Below are positions 10,340 through 20,633 of a stretch of 61,459 nt of DNA, piece by piece. The translations under genes and the position numbers were made by a program. Within the stretch, counting starts at the first letter, position 1. Every line of letters starts with the position of its first letter. The notes below the pieces were generated by a model that saw only the letters and a program-made list of their open reading frames with translations, searched no databases and was not told the origin of the DNA. The DNA lies in the NCBI GenBank assembly GCA_964058845.1, contig CAXKVR010000218.1, forward strand, positions 1-61,459. Reading direction: 5' to 3'. This stretch comes from Carex sylvatica. Its lineage: Eukaryota > Streptophyta > Magnoliopsida > Poales > Cyperaceae.

Positions 10340-10476
10340 GGGAAAACTCGAAGTCAACTGGGAAGGTCTTTACAAAATAAGGTGCACTCGCTGCAAAGGC
10401 ACCTATGAACTAGAGGCCTCTTCAGGAAGAGTACTAGCGAGACCATGGAACATACCTTCGCAAGTTTTATGTTTAA
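10340..10476 (+). pseudogene. C-terminal end of the Gypsy pol polyprotein
   Basis: Downstream of the solo LTR the reading GKLEVNWEGLYKI appears, then YELEASSGRVLARPW, then, after a one-base frame change, LRKFYV and a stop at 10474-10476. This is the conserved tail of plant Gypsy integrase, and it continues the C-terminal domain seen before 8483. Confidence 0.85.
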
Positions 10477-11580
10477 AAAAATAATATGTAGCACCACGCA
10501 AGGACGTGTTTATACCGTCCATTTTCCTTATTTTTGTTTTTAAAAAAAAATAGTTTCTATGCAAATGTTTAGCATAAAAGCTCCATAATGGTGCATATTT
10601 AAAATGACAAACTTTTTGATGAAGTATTGAGATATTTCTTATTTTTATCTGAATTTGGAAAAGTCTATAAACATAACAAGACCAAACCCCTGACAACGAA
10701 AGCCGACAGACAACGAAAGTCGGGTTTGTGAAGATAATAACGAAAGCCGAAAGGCAACGAGAATTATCACTCAAAACACATAACAAGACCAAGCCCCTGA
10801 CAACAAAAACCGACAGGCAACGAAAGTCGGGTTTGTGAAGATAATAACGAAAGCCGAAAGACAACGAGAATTATCACTCGAAACACATAACAAGACCAAG
10901 CCCCTGACAACGAAAGCCAGTAGGAAATGAAAGTTGGGTTTGCGAAAATAATAACGAAAGTCGAAAGACAATGAAAATTATCATCCTAAGTCATGCATAA
11001 CAAACATCTTCAGACAACGAAAGCCAGTAGGCAACAAATGTCGAAGTTACAAAGGCAAAAATTATGATATGGTGCTTAACGAATTGAAAGCTGAGAGGCA
11101 ACGAGCATGATTGCACATAATAAACTGCGAGCCAAATAAAATAGTTGGACAAAAACACTGCAGATCTATTAGAAAAACTTGACAAAAATCCCTCGGGATG
11201 AACGAAAAAAAAAACAAGTTGTACAATAGTAAAGCAGCCGAAACTAGGCAATTACATAAGAATTGCTGATAATAAAAATTGTGGCATATAAGGCCAAATA
11301 AGCAAAGTTAAAAGAAAGATATATACTAAACTAGTAGCAAACGTTCAAAAGGTGGCCAAGAAACACATCTCGAACTAATCACCCTGATAAATGATGGCAC
11401 ATAAATCATTGACAAAATAAGTAGAACTTTTCAAAGAAGGAACGAGAAACATATCTCGAAGAACCTTCTAAAATAATGAGACAACATAATTGTTTCTTCT
11501 CCCATATCCCGGGAGTACAGGTGATTTAATTCAAGAATAATAGCTACAAGCACAAGGACGTAAAGCTTACGAAATTATCA
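10477..11580. other. Post-pol spacer of the Tat-like element with tandem repeats
   Basis: No coding signal in the sense direction. It contains the 107-bp tandem repeat (separate entry), then shorter, more diverged GACAACGAAAGCC-like remnants to about 11120. AT-rich sequence continues to the 3' end of the antisense ORF at about 11581. Minus-strand frames here (10403-11251) are translations of the repeat. Confidence 0.6.
10672..10990. repeat. Tandem repeat, period 107 bp, three copies
   Basis: Copies begin at CATAACAAGACCAA near 10672, 10779 and 10886. Each contains GACAACGAAAGCC, GTCGGGTTTGTGAAGATAA and AATTATCACTC. The first two are very similar, the third more diverged. Tandem repeats between pol and the 3' LTR are typical of Tat-lineage elements and are a known source of plant satellites. 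Confidence 0.9.
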
Positions 11581-13404
11581 TCACTCCTCGCGCTGAGAAT
11601 CTTGAGAACCTCTACTCTGCCGTGAAGAGTCTTCTTGATCAGTAGAAACACCACCTTGAGGAGACCCATGTGAGTGTGAATAAAAAAAAATAACAACACA
11701 TAAACACAATATAGGTATCATGTTGTAAACGTAAATTTTTAGGTAAAAAGTCATAAATCTCCGGAGTTACCCGAATACAATCATTTACAAGGAGTATTAG
11801 GTACCTGATCATGATCAACAACGCGTGGTTGAAGTATCGATAAAGGCTTCGTGTAGTCAGCGGGCCATTCGAACATATTCCAAGTATAACATAATTCCTC
11901 CAACTCGCATGTTTCCAGATCAACGAGAGTTTTGGCTACTTCATTTGAAGGATCCAAGAGAATATCATCTTGACGATTCCAAGTGTAGCCGGGAAGTTTC
12001 TGAGGTACATTCTTCTATACCAGGATGCGAGTAAAGCCTAGCTGTTCGGGACGAAAGGGATATGCTGCCCCAAGCTTTTCTAATTCATTGTAAATTGTCG
12101 CCCGCATCATCTGGGTCATTAAAACAACAGCGGCACCCCTAAAAGCTTCGCTGTTCAGAAAGGCGCCAACGGCGTTCTCACCAGCTCGAGCGGCCTCCTT
12201 CTTCGACATATCTACTTCTTCTTGAAGACGGCAAGTTAACACCTTAAATTTTTTCTCTTTCTTTTCGAAAGTGGCTTCCTTATCCTCCAACGTCTCCTTC
12301 ATAGCATTTAATTCGGCTCGATGCAATGCGCATGCCTTTAGATGTCGCTGAGCATAGTCATACGAGTCATCCACCTCGGTTCGAAGTTCTTTATTATTTT
12401 TCTCTAGACTCTTGACTAATTCATCCGCAGCTTTATGCTTAGCATTTTCTCTCTCCCACTCGGCATGCCAAGCATCCATCTCCCTTTCTAAAGCAGTAAC
12501 TCGAGAATTGTCGGCAACAACTAAAGGTTGTTTACCATTGCAGGACGCCTCTAAATCAAACTAGTAAGTTAGCGCCCTGCTATTTTCTATCAAGGGGCCG
12601 ATTAACCCGTTTATGGTCTTGAGGGGATCTTGAACAAGCTGTTTCAAAAGATAATCCATTGGCATGGCCCTACTTACCTCTCGACAGAAATCATCAGTAA
12701 CTGACGGACGATCTCTCGCACCTTTCATCTGAGAATACCAAGGGAGGTTAATGCCACAACTATCTCCAAACTCAAGAGAAAAAGGATGAGCCCAAACAAA
12801 ACCTTTCTCGTAATTTTCTTCCTCCAAAACTACACTGGGAGTTGGGTTGATAGAGGCAAATTGCATCGAAGCGTCTGGAACCCCTGTTGCATCAGCACCC
12901 GACACAAGTATGGACCCTTCCTTATTGAGGATAGGAGGAGTGCTGGCTAACACCGTTTGGCACAAGCTGGTAGCTGCCAAAATAAGCTGGCAATCGGACG
13001 AAAGGGGAACATTGGCTACCTGAGTAGAATCACGAGAGTCCTTAGGAGAATCCGGAAGGGTAACATCTTCTGGTAAGGGAAGTAAGCCGTTAGGAGTCTC
13101 GACCGAATCAACTCGAGATTTCTTCCCACCCTCTTCGTCAACCCCAGAAGGATGATTCGATGAGGCTCCCCTTCCTCCTTTCTTCTTTTTCTCTTCCTCA
13201 ATGGTCATGTTACCTTTTATTTTGGTTTTGGGAGGATCTCCCTTCGTAGAAACTTTTTTGCCTTTGGCCTTATCTTGAGGGGCCTCCTTTACCTTCTTAG
13301 GTGCCATTTGCCGAGTTGGTGGGTCTTGAGCGACGACATCAGCTTCCAATGGCCTAGTAGCTATGAGACTTTTGCTATTAAAATCGTACTTCATGGGATT
13401 CTTT
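11581..13404 (-). pseudogene. Antisense ORF of the Tat-like element, 3' exons
   Basis: On the minus strand an exon begins after a pyrimidine-rich GCAG at about 13405. It reads in one frame to about 11801, interrupted by only two in-frame TAG stops (near 12558-12560 and 12012-12014). The protein is first low-complexity and charged (Lys-rich stretch with KKVKEAP and EEEKKKKGG, then Ser/Pro-rich). It continues with a segment around FVWAHPFSLEFGDSCG and ends in a long coiled coil rich in Glu and Lys (12100-12480). A GATCAG/GTACCT donor near 11801 and a polypyrimidine acceptor near 11663 suggest a short intron before the last exon, which has the acidic tail QEDSSRQSRGSQDSQREE in one frame. Function unknown. 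Confidence 0.7.
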
Positions 13405-13484
13405 CCTGCAAAAAAATAAAAGTACCCAAGAATCAGGCAAATAAACGAATCGGTGTTGAAATATAAATATATAATAACACTAAC

Positions 13485-14500
13485 TCATAGAGATAAATTG
13501 GCGGATACGATCTACCCCCTGAAGATCACTGGCAGCAAAACTCTCAGGTTTGGGGATGATCAATTCATCCTTCCTTAGATTTCGTCACCTACACGGAATT
13601 GACCCATCTTCAAAACTTTCCTCAATGTCGGCATAATTCGTGAGATATGCCCACCCAAAGTTCCATCCCTCGATTTTGGATATCGCGTTGTTAGGGGCGA
13701 ATATGTCATTCTTTCGACCATCCGCAAAGTTCGGTCATTTTTTAAGAGTAATATAATCATCCGAAACCTAAATTTTATAAAACTGGAGGAGCAAGCCCGC
13801 CGTAAGATAGATTTTTGGAGCACCCAAAGTCTTACCATACTCATCCATAAAACATTCGAAGCTCGAGATCACGCACCATGCGGTACTAGTCAATTGAGAA
13901 GGAGGAACTTTCAGCAGTTTCAACATATTTCGCTGAAACAGAGTCAAGGGAAAATGAAAACCATAGAAAGAAATTTTTCAATAAATGCTCATGCCTCTTC
14001 TATGGTCATGGGCCCGATCTTTGGGGCTAGGCAATGTCAAAGATAATCTCTTGCGAAGTTCCTCGTGTTGATCCCTAGGCCTCACCAATTGGTTGGCAAA
14101 ATCAGACAACCAAGCACCTCTATTACGAACAGGTTTCATACAACGAATGGCATGAACTTTGGCCCAAATTCTGAGTTTCTCGTCCTCTACAGCCACGCTA
14201 CCAGAAAGAAGCCAAACCTTTTTCGGTAGTTATTATACGCACAGCTCTCTTTCCCGGTCTCGAGGAGACTCTTTCAGAGCTAGAAACCTCTTCAGTTTCC
14301 TGACGAGCTTCCTCAGCTTCCCGAGTATCAGAAGAATTGTCACTCCTCATCAACTGACCCCCCAAGAAAACAGCGAGTTCGGGGTCAGTCTTAGTGGTGG
14401 ACCTAACACCAGGACGATTCTCTAAATCTTTTCCAATCCATTGACCTTCACATAAGACTCTCCGAGTATGATCATAATGTTTTTCCCGAGGAGAAGACAC
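13485..14500 (-). pseudogene. Antisense ORF of the Tat-like element, N-terminal part with gypsy-type transposon domain
   Basis: 14198-14500 gives an acidic/Ser-rich N-terminal segment. After one frameshift near 14197 a single frame runs down to 13490 with a few stops. It carries FYGFHFPLTLFQRNMLKLL, VPPSQLTSTAWCVISSF, GLLLQFYKI and EGWNFGWAYLTN. This pattern (FPL...F, PSQL.P.AW, late aromatic-rich GW) matches what I know as the 'putative gypsy type transposon' domain found in antisense ORFs of Tat elements. A donor-like site after TCTCTATGA near 13485 joins in frame to the acceptor at 13405 (reading SM then RKNPMKYDF), supporting a real intron of about 80 bp. Confidence 0.7.
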
Positions 14501-14990
14501 AATTTTATCAAGATCTGTACCCTCGACATGGGAACTAGGACTTGCCGCTCGGGAGCTCGCTTAACGAGCTTCATTTCTGAAAGAATCCCCAGCTCCAGCG
14601 AAGTCTAAATTAAAGGAGCAAAAATGACAAGTAGTTGAGGATCTTCTCAAAGAAAAAAAAAGTAAACCAAGTACGCGGTCAAGAAACAACTTTTTCACTG
14701 GTGATCGAGATGAGTAGAACATAAGACATAACCTAAAATAGGAGAAGGGTAACCCCGAAATGCCAAACCCATCTAAACCGTCTCACTGACCGTGTTGAAG
14801 GAAAAGATTCTAAAAAAAAGAGGAGGTAAAAATAAAAGATAAACAGAAAACAAAAGCTAAAAGATACCTGCCATGGCGAATGAATAATCAGGTTGAAAGA
14901 GCAAGTCGAGTAATTTTTTTTCGAACCGACGAAAGCGACCTCCACAAAGTGAGAAACTTGGACAAAAGAGGAAATGAAAGAAAACGACAT
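14501..14990 (-). other. Putative 5' exon and intron of the antisense ORF
   Basis: About 110-140 bases downstream of the antisense TATA box the minus strand reads GCCATGGCAG/GTATCTTTT (ATG at 14872-14874, donor at 14867). This is a good start context with a strong splice donor. The following AT-rich stretch would be an intron. A possible acceptor is TTCTTTCAG near 14583. The reading across this junction is broken by a stop, so the exact join is unresolved. Confidence 0.45.
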
Positions 14991-15010
14991 GATTTCTGAA
15001 AATGAAAACC

Positions 15011-15020
15011 CTATTTATAG
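15011..15020 (-). promoter_or_regulatory. TATA box for the antisense ORF
   Basis: The minus strand reads CCTATAAATAGGG. It lies 137 bases upstream of the candidate antisense start codon at 14874. Together with the sense TATA box at 15390 it makes the intervening 370 bp a possible divergent promoter inside the retrotransposon. Confidence 0.55.
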
Positions 15021-15389
15021 GCATCCGTGTAACTCCGTGGACATACGTGTCAGCTGATCGACCGAGTTGTTTAATCGTGCTGCTCTTCTTGATTGGGCTA
15101 TCGAAAGAAACGTAAAATATCATATAAAATTGATAGTAAACGCATGAGTATGATATTAAGATTTTCACTCAAGCTATAGTATTATTTCGAAAAGCTTCAC
15201 GATGCACAATAACCCGACAAGCACAGAGAACTCGAAGTCATAATCCAACTCAATGAAAACATTTTCACTTTGAGGTACATTTAACGACAATCAACTACGA
15301 ATTAAAGCTGTGCACGATGCAGAGAAGGTTCTTGTTGACATTTATTGTGGTTGGCCCAGAGTTGGTGGCCCATTAATGGTCCCACTTAC

Positions 15390-15398
15390 TATAAATAA
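15390..15398 (+). promoter_or_regulatory. TATA box of sense accessory ORF A
   Basis: ACTATAAATAACGG, 97 bases upstream of the ATG at 15487. The same TATAAATA core recurs at matching places before the other two sense ORFs. Confidence 0.5.
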
Positions 15399-15486
15399 CG
15401 GAGGCACGGTAACTATTTTTGACCATCACCTTTCATTTTCACCAAATATTAAAAAACATCCTAAACGCACGAGTTGTGAAAGTGAT

Positions 15487-16125
15487 ATGGCCTCACCGAA
15501 CAAATCCCCGAGGAGCCCAACGAACGGTGAAGAAAACTTTCCCTCCCATATGGAACCCTCCATTGATCCCATCACAATTGAACTTACCCCCCGCGGTACC
15601 GTCAACAGATCCCGGGACCACACCCCGAGAGGAAGCCAAATCAGACAATATAGGTCCCAAGTCTACTACCCTAAAGGGACCAACATCTGAACCTGTCGAT
15701 GAAAACCTAGGAGCCATCAAAACTAATCGAGACCAAGCCTCCCCCCTGACTTTAACAGCAAAACCCGAGGAAGAAGTCGAGGGGCCCAGCAAGATTAAAG
15801 AAGCTGGTCCAAATTTTCTCTGATCCAGACAAATACTTCCAAGACGACGAGGAAGATGAATCAGAGGTGAAACGGCCCAGCTTCGAGTTCGTGATTGAAG
15901 GCTACCCCAACATGGGCCAGGAAGGATCGAAGGAGGAACACGACATGCCACTTCAGGACCATAACTTTTGAGTGACAACGAGAACAGCGATGGTAATGAG
16001 CTAGATTTTCCCGACACTGACGAAGAATTCCAGTTTGTCGAGGATGAAGATGATGACGAGCCAAGTTTCGGGGGGTACTCAATAGATGACGACTTTGAGA
16101 GTAGTTTCACTTGTAGCATGTACTA
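15487..16125 (+). pseudogene. Sense accessory ORF A: Pro/Ser-rich then acidic protein, frameshifted
   Basis: ATG at 15487 opens MASPNKSPRSP. The reading continues as a Pro/Thr-rich segment, shifts frame near 15600 (PGTTPREEAKSDN...) and again near 15820, and ends in a strongly acidic tail: FQDDEEDESE, then FPDTDEEFQFVEDEDDDEP, with a stop near 16123. Two frameshifts and one stop break it. No known domain is recognised. The composition (disordered Pro-rich half, acidic tail) would fit a nuclear or histone-binding role, but that is inference. It is the first of three sense ORFs between the antisense gene and the 3' LTR. Confidence 0.5.
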
Positions 16126-16378
16126 ACTAAGAGAAGGAAAACTCTATAAACCAAATATTATATAATGTATTATTAGATGTTTTCTCCTTCCTACGTCGAG
16201 ATATATGGATAACTACCTTATCGAGATGATTTGTTATAACTCAGATCACCATATCATGAACAGGGACAATCACATTTTTTCCAAGACATAAATGAAAAAA
16301 TAAAAATAAAAAACAAAAAAATGGCTGCATTTAAGAGCATTTACAAAGGCCTTGTCCTCCAAGGCTAACAACAACCCT

Positions 16379-16387
16379 ATAAATAGG
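16379..16387 (+). promoter_or_regulatory. TATA box of the first PHD-like ORF
   Basis: CCCTATAAATAGGAG, about 70 bases upstream of an ATG at 16448 and 187 upstream of the ATG at 16566. Confidence 0.5.
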
Positions 16388-16565
16388 AGTCGTCTCTATG
16401 AATAGACTAAAGAATGTGAACCTTGCCAATCTAGTCTTTTACTAACAATGAGTGCCAGTATAGCAGAATCTCGCGTGCGACCACTCAGTTCGATCGTAGA
16501 AGTACAATCTCGGTCCCGAGAGCCCACCTCCCTACTTCCAATCGAGAAATCTCGATGAGCTTCTG

Positions 16566-16853
16566 ATGGAAGAAGACCCTGACAAATCCAAAAAAGAACC
16601 AGCCCCTTGCAGCGATATGGAAAATAGGGAGAATTGCCTCATATGTCAGCAATTGGGAAGTAAACACGAGATGTTCAATTGCGCCGAATGCCTACATGAT
16701 TTTCATCCTCCTTGCATTAGTGCGTACCCGGTGCAATCAGCAGGAGATATCAGACTCAGACATTTCATATGCCCACCATGTGCAATGGATAAGTCCAGGC
16801 GAAGCTGGCTACCAAGCAAACACAAAAGGCAATGGAACTCGGACTCTGAATAG
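16566..16853 (+). CDS. PHD-like zinc-finger protein inside the Tat-like element
   Basis: A 95-residue intact frame. It carries a complete Cys4-His-Cys3 set: C24, C27, C39, C42, H47, C50, C69, C72. The spacing (2, 11, 2, 4, 2, 18, 2) is that of a PHD finger, although the Trp usual before the seventh ligand is Phe (HFICPPC). A Lys/Arg-rich tail follows. PHD fingers read histone H3 tails. The ATG at 16448 opens another frame of about 38 codons (MSASIAESRV...) that stops just before 16566, so the original protein may have started there and lost its join by mutation. It lies between the antisense ORF and the 3' LTR, in the sense orientation. I know no standard Gypsy protein with this domain. Confidence 0.65.
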   Translation: MEEDPDKSKKEPAPCSDMENRENCLICQQLGSKHEMFNCAECLHDFHPPCISAYPVQSAGDIRLRHFICPPCAMDKSRRSWLPSKHKRQWNSDSE

Positions 16854-17414
16854 TAGTATCTCAACTTTGTAATGATCGCTTCCAATCGAGAAATATAAAA
16901 TATATAAATTATATGTCTTTTGCTCTAGATATTAGTGAAGGAATTTTTGGTAACTTACGTAACTCATGTAACGCTAAAAATATGGAATCATTTGGTTTCC
17001 TTCATTGTTTTACATCCCGAACAGATTGCTCCCCCCCTAAAAAAGGGGGGGGAGGGGCAAAGTCGAGTAAACATATCTCGACATTAAACATCCCCATATT
17101 ATTACATAAAAGTGCTGTTCTCTGACGATAAGTAGTCGAGTAAAATATTTCGATATCAATCTTTTCATAGCTCGAAACCATTGCACAAAAACTATTTTTC
17201 CTTCATGGCAATTGAAGCCATCCCTACCTTGAAAAACGAGATAATTAAATATCATCGGTAACACAAGCTTGACCACAGCCTGAGAACACGAGGCGTCGCT
17301 TAGCCCTGATAAAGTAGCCTCGAAAGGCCAAAAAGTCTGCAACACATTAAAGTTGAAATGATCGAACAGATGTCTTGGTGGGTCCCACTGAACTTAATAC
17401 GCCTATCTTTCCCC

Positions 17415-17422
17415 TATAAATA
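17415..17422 (+). promoter_or_regulatory. TATA box of the second PHD-like ORF
   Basis: CCCCTATAAATACC, 83 bases upstream of the ATG at 17498. Confidence 0.5.
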
Positions 17423-17497
17423 CCACCAAGAGGTATGTGTCATAAGCGGCTCAGAAATATTATCTCTCTATATATCCACCTCGATATAACCTTCACT

Positions 17498-18130
17498 ATG
17501 ACTTTCAAAACAATTAAGCGAGTTGTCCATAAAAACATAACACACCGAACAGATCGCGGGGCATCTTCTTCATCTTTTCAAAACCCACCGACAACCATTC
17601 CCCCTAAAACACATCGTTGTCTGTCCCCGAAGGATAGAGACGCATTATCCAAGGTGTTCCCTTGTTCACTCGATTGAATGTTAGCTAATGAGGACATCCG
17701 AATCGAGGACATGATAGACACAGCCCTCTGTATTATTCGACGAACTAGAGAAGACAAAGTCGACTGGGAGGAACTCGAGCACAACAGCCCTGATGAAGCT
17801 GAAGTTGGTACTCCGAGGTCGGGCATCCCTGACCCCTATGGAGTCCCGCTCACATCATGTCACATTTGCGGAAGAATGGATGTTAACACCCGCCTAACCT
17901 CATGTGGGGTTTGTTACAAAAGAGCCCATATCTCGTGCTTGCCATGAACGTCTCGACAAGACCCCGCCAACCATAATATTTCTACTGGGAATGTCCCAAC
18001 CACTCCTTACTTCCGCGACTTACACAAAGAGGTCACTCGGAAGAATATGTCACATTGTCTCAACTTACGATTCCCACTGCTCTATTGTTGTGCAAAAGCA
18101 ACATCACACTCGACTCTTTGTCGAGCATAA
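17498..18130 (+). pseudogene. Second PHD-like zinc-finger ORF of the Tat-like element, broken
   Basis: One frame runs from ATG 17498 (MTFKTIKRVVHKN) through an in-frame TGA at 17675-17677 to CHICGRM...CGVCYKRAHISC. The first six zinc ligands have exactly the spacing of the neighbouring PHD-like protein (C-x2-C-x11-C-x2-C-x4-H-x2-C). A second TGA then stops the frame at 17945-17947. The continuation in the same frame to 18130 is Cys-rich (YCCAKA...LCRA) but the last C-x2-C pair is not intact. Shared spacing, orientation and TATA arrangement suggest a tandem duplicate of the ORF at 16566. Confidence 0.6.
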
Positions 18131-18728
18131 AAATCGTAATGGATATAGGATCCAACTATAGTACCTCTTGTTGTAGGCTAATATGAATCCTATCTGATGT
18201 AAAACGAAGATCTTTACATGTCGTATGTAATATCTTTTTATATAATTAATGACGAATTTGATCTATAACTCGACTAATCTTGGGCCTTCTTTATGAGGCT
18301 CCATATCAATAAGCAATTACTAACTCGCCTTTAACGACTACTCGAGTATTACCCGAGGGAATATACTTGTCACAAACCATTGAGAATATGACTTGAGAAA
18401 ATAAGGTTTAACTAATAGAGAAAGTCGAGTTTTCAACCAACCTTGCGTGCGAAAAAATCATCTCAGACGAATTATTTTTCTCATTATTATACATTGTCTT
18501 TTAGAGTAAATAAGTTGAAACAAGCAACCTTATTACAATTCAGAACTTGCAAAACAGTCAGTAAAATGCGATGTTAATTGTCGACCGATGACCCTGATTT
18601 TTGTAGGCGAACTGAGGAAGCACTTAAGGGCACCAGCCGAGTTCATATCAACAAAACAGAGTTTCACGTGAGAAACACGGTCAACCCGAAATGCATTCTA
18701 CTAAATGCCTTCCGACTTCGGGGGCTCA
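18131..18728 (+). other. 3' tail of the Tat-like element and polypurine-type tract
   Basis: No ORF signal in the first 440 bases. A short frame at 18578-18727 is unrecognised. The stretch CTTCGGGGGCTCA directly before the 3' LTR is the place and composition of a polypurine tract. Confidence 0.55.
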
Positions 18729-19293
18729 TGATAGGGCCATGTGCCCAGGGCCTTTATAAAATCAATCTTGGGCTGTAAAAAGGATCTTGGGTTGAAAGCT
18801 TCTTGATGAAATCAACTTAGGGACAAACAAAAGGCCCAAGATGAAATAAATATAGGCAGCCCAGTTACATGGCCCATCCTGGGACAAAGGCATCTCGGCA
18901 CAAGGCCCAGCGCTCAAATAGCTTAAGGTGATCTCCAGTTGCCGCCCATACAGAGCGAATGAGACCTAGTTACCACCTCTTATGCGGAGTTCACTGCCCA
19001 TTATGCGGAGGTAACCGCATTCCACGGAAGCCAAATCGCTCATGTGCGATCCCCTCTGACTGGACAAGGTTATTTAAGGTGAACAGCTCCATTGAATAGG
19101 GACCGGCACATTGATTACTTGAGACACGGCATAGGATAGAGTAATAGTGTCTCACAATTACAACCGAGTTACTAATCTTGTCTCGATCACTTCAGACCGT
19201 CTCCTCGAGACGGGACGCCACTCACTCACGTGCACATCTAGTCACATAACCCCATTATGGATCTCGTGTCATTTCTCGACATAGGCCGTATCA
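18729..19293 (+). repeat. 3' LTR of the Tat-like element (565 bp)
   Basis: Runs TGATAGGGCC...CCGTATCA and aligns end to end with 3777-4367, with scattered substitutions and the 26-bp hairpin segment missing. It is followed by the target duplication CAACT at 19294-19298. Confidence 0.93.
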
Positions 19294-19298
19294 CAACT

Positions 19299-20126
19299 AG
19301 TTATAATAAGAATGTTCAGTTGTCACAAAATTATGCGAATGAGATTATACGAGTACGAGAGCTCCCAAGTTAATTTACGAAAATTCTGAACTCATAAATT
19401 CATACATAAATGACTATAAAAATACACTGAAATAAATGTTCCAAGTTAAGTACAACCGTAAAACTAGTCATGGAAAATCCTTATTTGAAAAGATTTTTAT
19501 AATAGATAGCTATATATAGAGAGAGAAAGAGAGAGAGAGAGACAGTACAAAAATATTTAACAAGTAAGAAAATTGATTTATGAATAATTAACGTTTTTTA
19601 TTTAATTAAACTACAAGAAAAGTAATTAATTTAACGGTTGCTATAATTAAGAAATTAGAATTAATATTGAATCTGTTAGAATCAGAATTATATAAAATAA
19701 ATGAAAATGGAATTAAATTTCCACGTTCCTGACCGAATTAAGTCCTCTTCCTCATATCAAGCTCTGAATTCAATAAGGCGGGTCCCATATTAGAATTAAA
19801 CCGGTTCACTGTCAGTGGGGCCTGGTCTCAATTTTTAACTAAAGACCAATTTCATAATCCATTAAAAACTGAATTCAATCGGCCCGAATTGTCTCACTAT
19901 TCATTCCTACAATTTATCTTGTTTAAGATTTAAGATTTTCTTTTAACTAAATTTTTAGTACGCAAACTACTCAAAATTAATACCCAAACTTGAGGGAACT
20001 AATATAAATAAAGTTTAAGGGGTCATACGTAAATGTCATTATGCCGATTGATTAAAAAAAAAAAAAAAAACTACAGTTTAGTTGTAAATTACTCTTTTAC
20101 TCAATTGTTAAATTTCGAATAGTACG
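19299..20126. other. AT-rich intergenic sequence with a GA microsatellite
   Basis: No ORF. A (GA)n-rich run lies at about 19518-19543 and a poly-A run near 20055-20071. This may form the distal promoter region of the AP2-like gene. Confidence 0.5.
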
Positions 20127-20308
20127 CGCAAATACTTAGAAAAATAAGGGAAAAGAACGAAAAAACGCATAAACCTCACAAAAAGGCAACGGATCTCCTT
20201 CTATCATTTACTACGTACTCCGCGCAAATACTCAGAAAAGAAAGGGGAAAGAACGCATAAACTTCAAAGGGCAACGGATCTCCTTCTATCATTTCAAATA
20301 CTACCGCA
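20127..20308. repeat. Tandem duplication just upstream of the AP2-like gene
   Basis: Two copies of about 90 bp, each running GCGCAAATACT, AGAAAA, AAGAACG, CGCATAAAC, then GGCAACGGATCTCCTTCTAT and CATTT. A third start (GCAAATACGC) follows at about 20310. It lies in the probable promoter or first exon of the gene. Confidence 0.75.
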
Positions 20309-20633
20309 AATACGCAACAAAAGAGAGAGCGACATAACGAAAGAAAGCGCAGGTAAATTTCATAAACCCCATTTCAATTCAGTCCCCCACGATCTAATTC
20401 TTTCTATTCGATCTCTGATACAGTTTTAATACGCAGAACGAGAAGGAGAAAGAACCAAGAAAAGCGCGCTTAAACCTTTAAAAGGTAAGTATTTTTTTTG
20501 TTGTTGTATGTTTTCGTACCACAAAATGAATCATTACAAAGCTGAATTGCATAAGCCTCATCTGAATTTCAGTCCTATATGATCTAATTCTCTCAATTGT
20601 GTTTCAGATTCAGTAATTTTCGAACTATTTCAA

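Larger units (their letters stand above)
3777..19293 (+). mobile_element. Tat-like Ty3/Gypsy retrotransposon with a long 3' accessory module, complete but defective
   Basis: LTRs at 3777-4367 and 18729-19293 both run TGATAGGGCC...CCGTATCA. The element is flanked by the 5-bp duplication CAACT (3772-3776 and 19294-19298), so both ends are original. Between them are gag, protease, the N-terminal part of RT, the integrase C-terminal half, and then about 8.2 kb beyond pol. That distal part carries 107-bp tandem repeats, an antisense multi-exon ORF with a gypsy-type 'putative transposon' domain, and three sense ORFs with their own TATA boxes. A long region with an antisense ORF between pol and the 3' LTR is known from the Tat lineage. 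A solo LTR of another family interrupts pol at 8484-10334. Without it the element is about 13.7 kb. Confidence 0.93.

Noticed and set aside
14733..15168. Phe/Ser-rich minus-strand frames near the antisense promoter
   Set aside because: They begin upstream of or at the expected transcription start and have only low-complexity content; treated as leader and intron.
15493..16119. 208-codon Ser-rich minus-strand frame
   Set aside because: It is the reverse reading of the acidic tail and Pro-rich part of ORF A.
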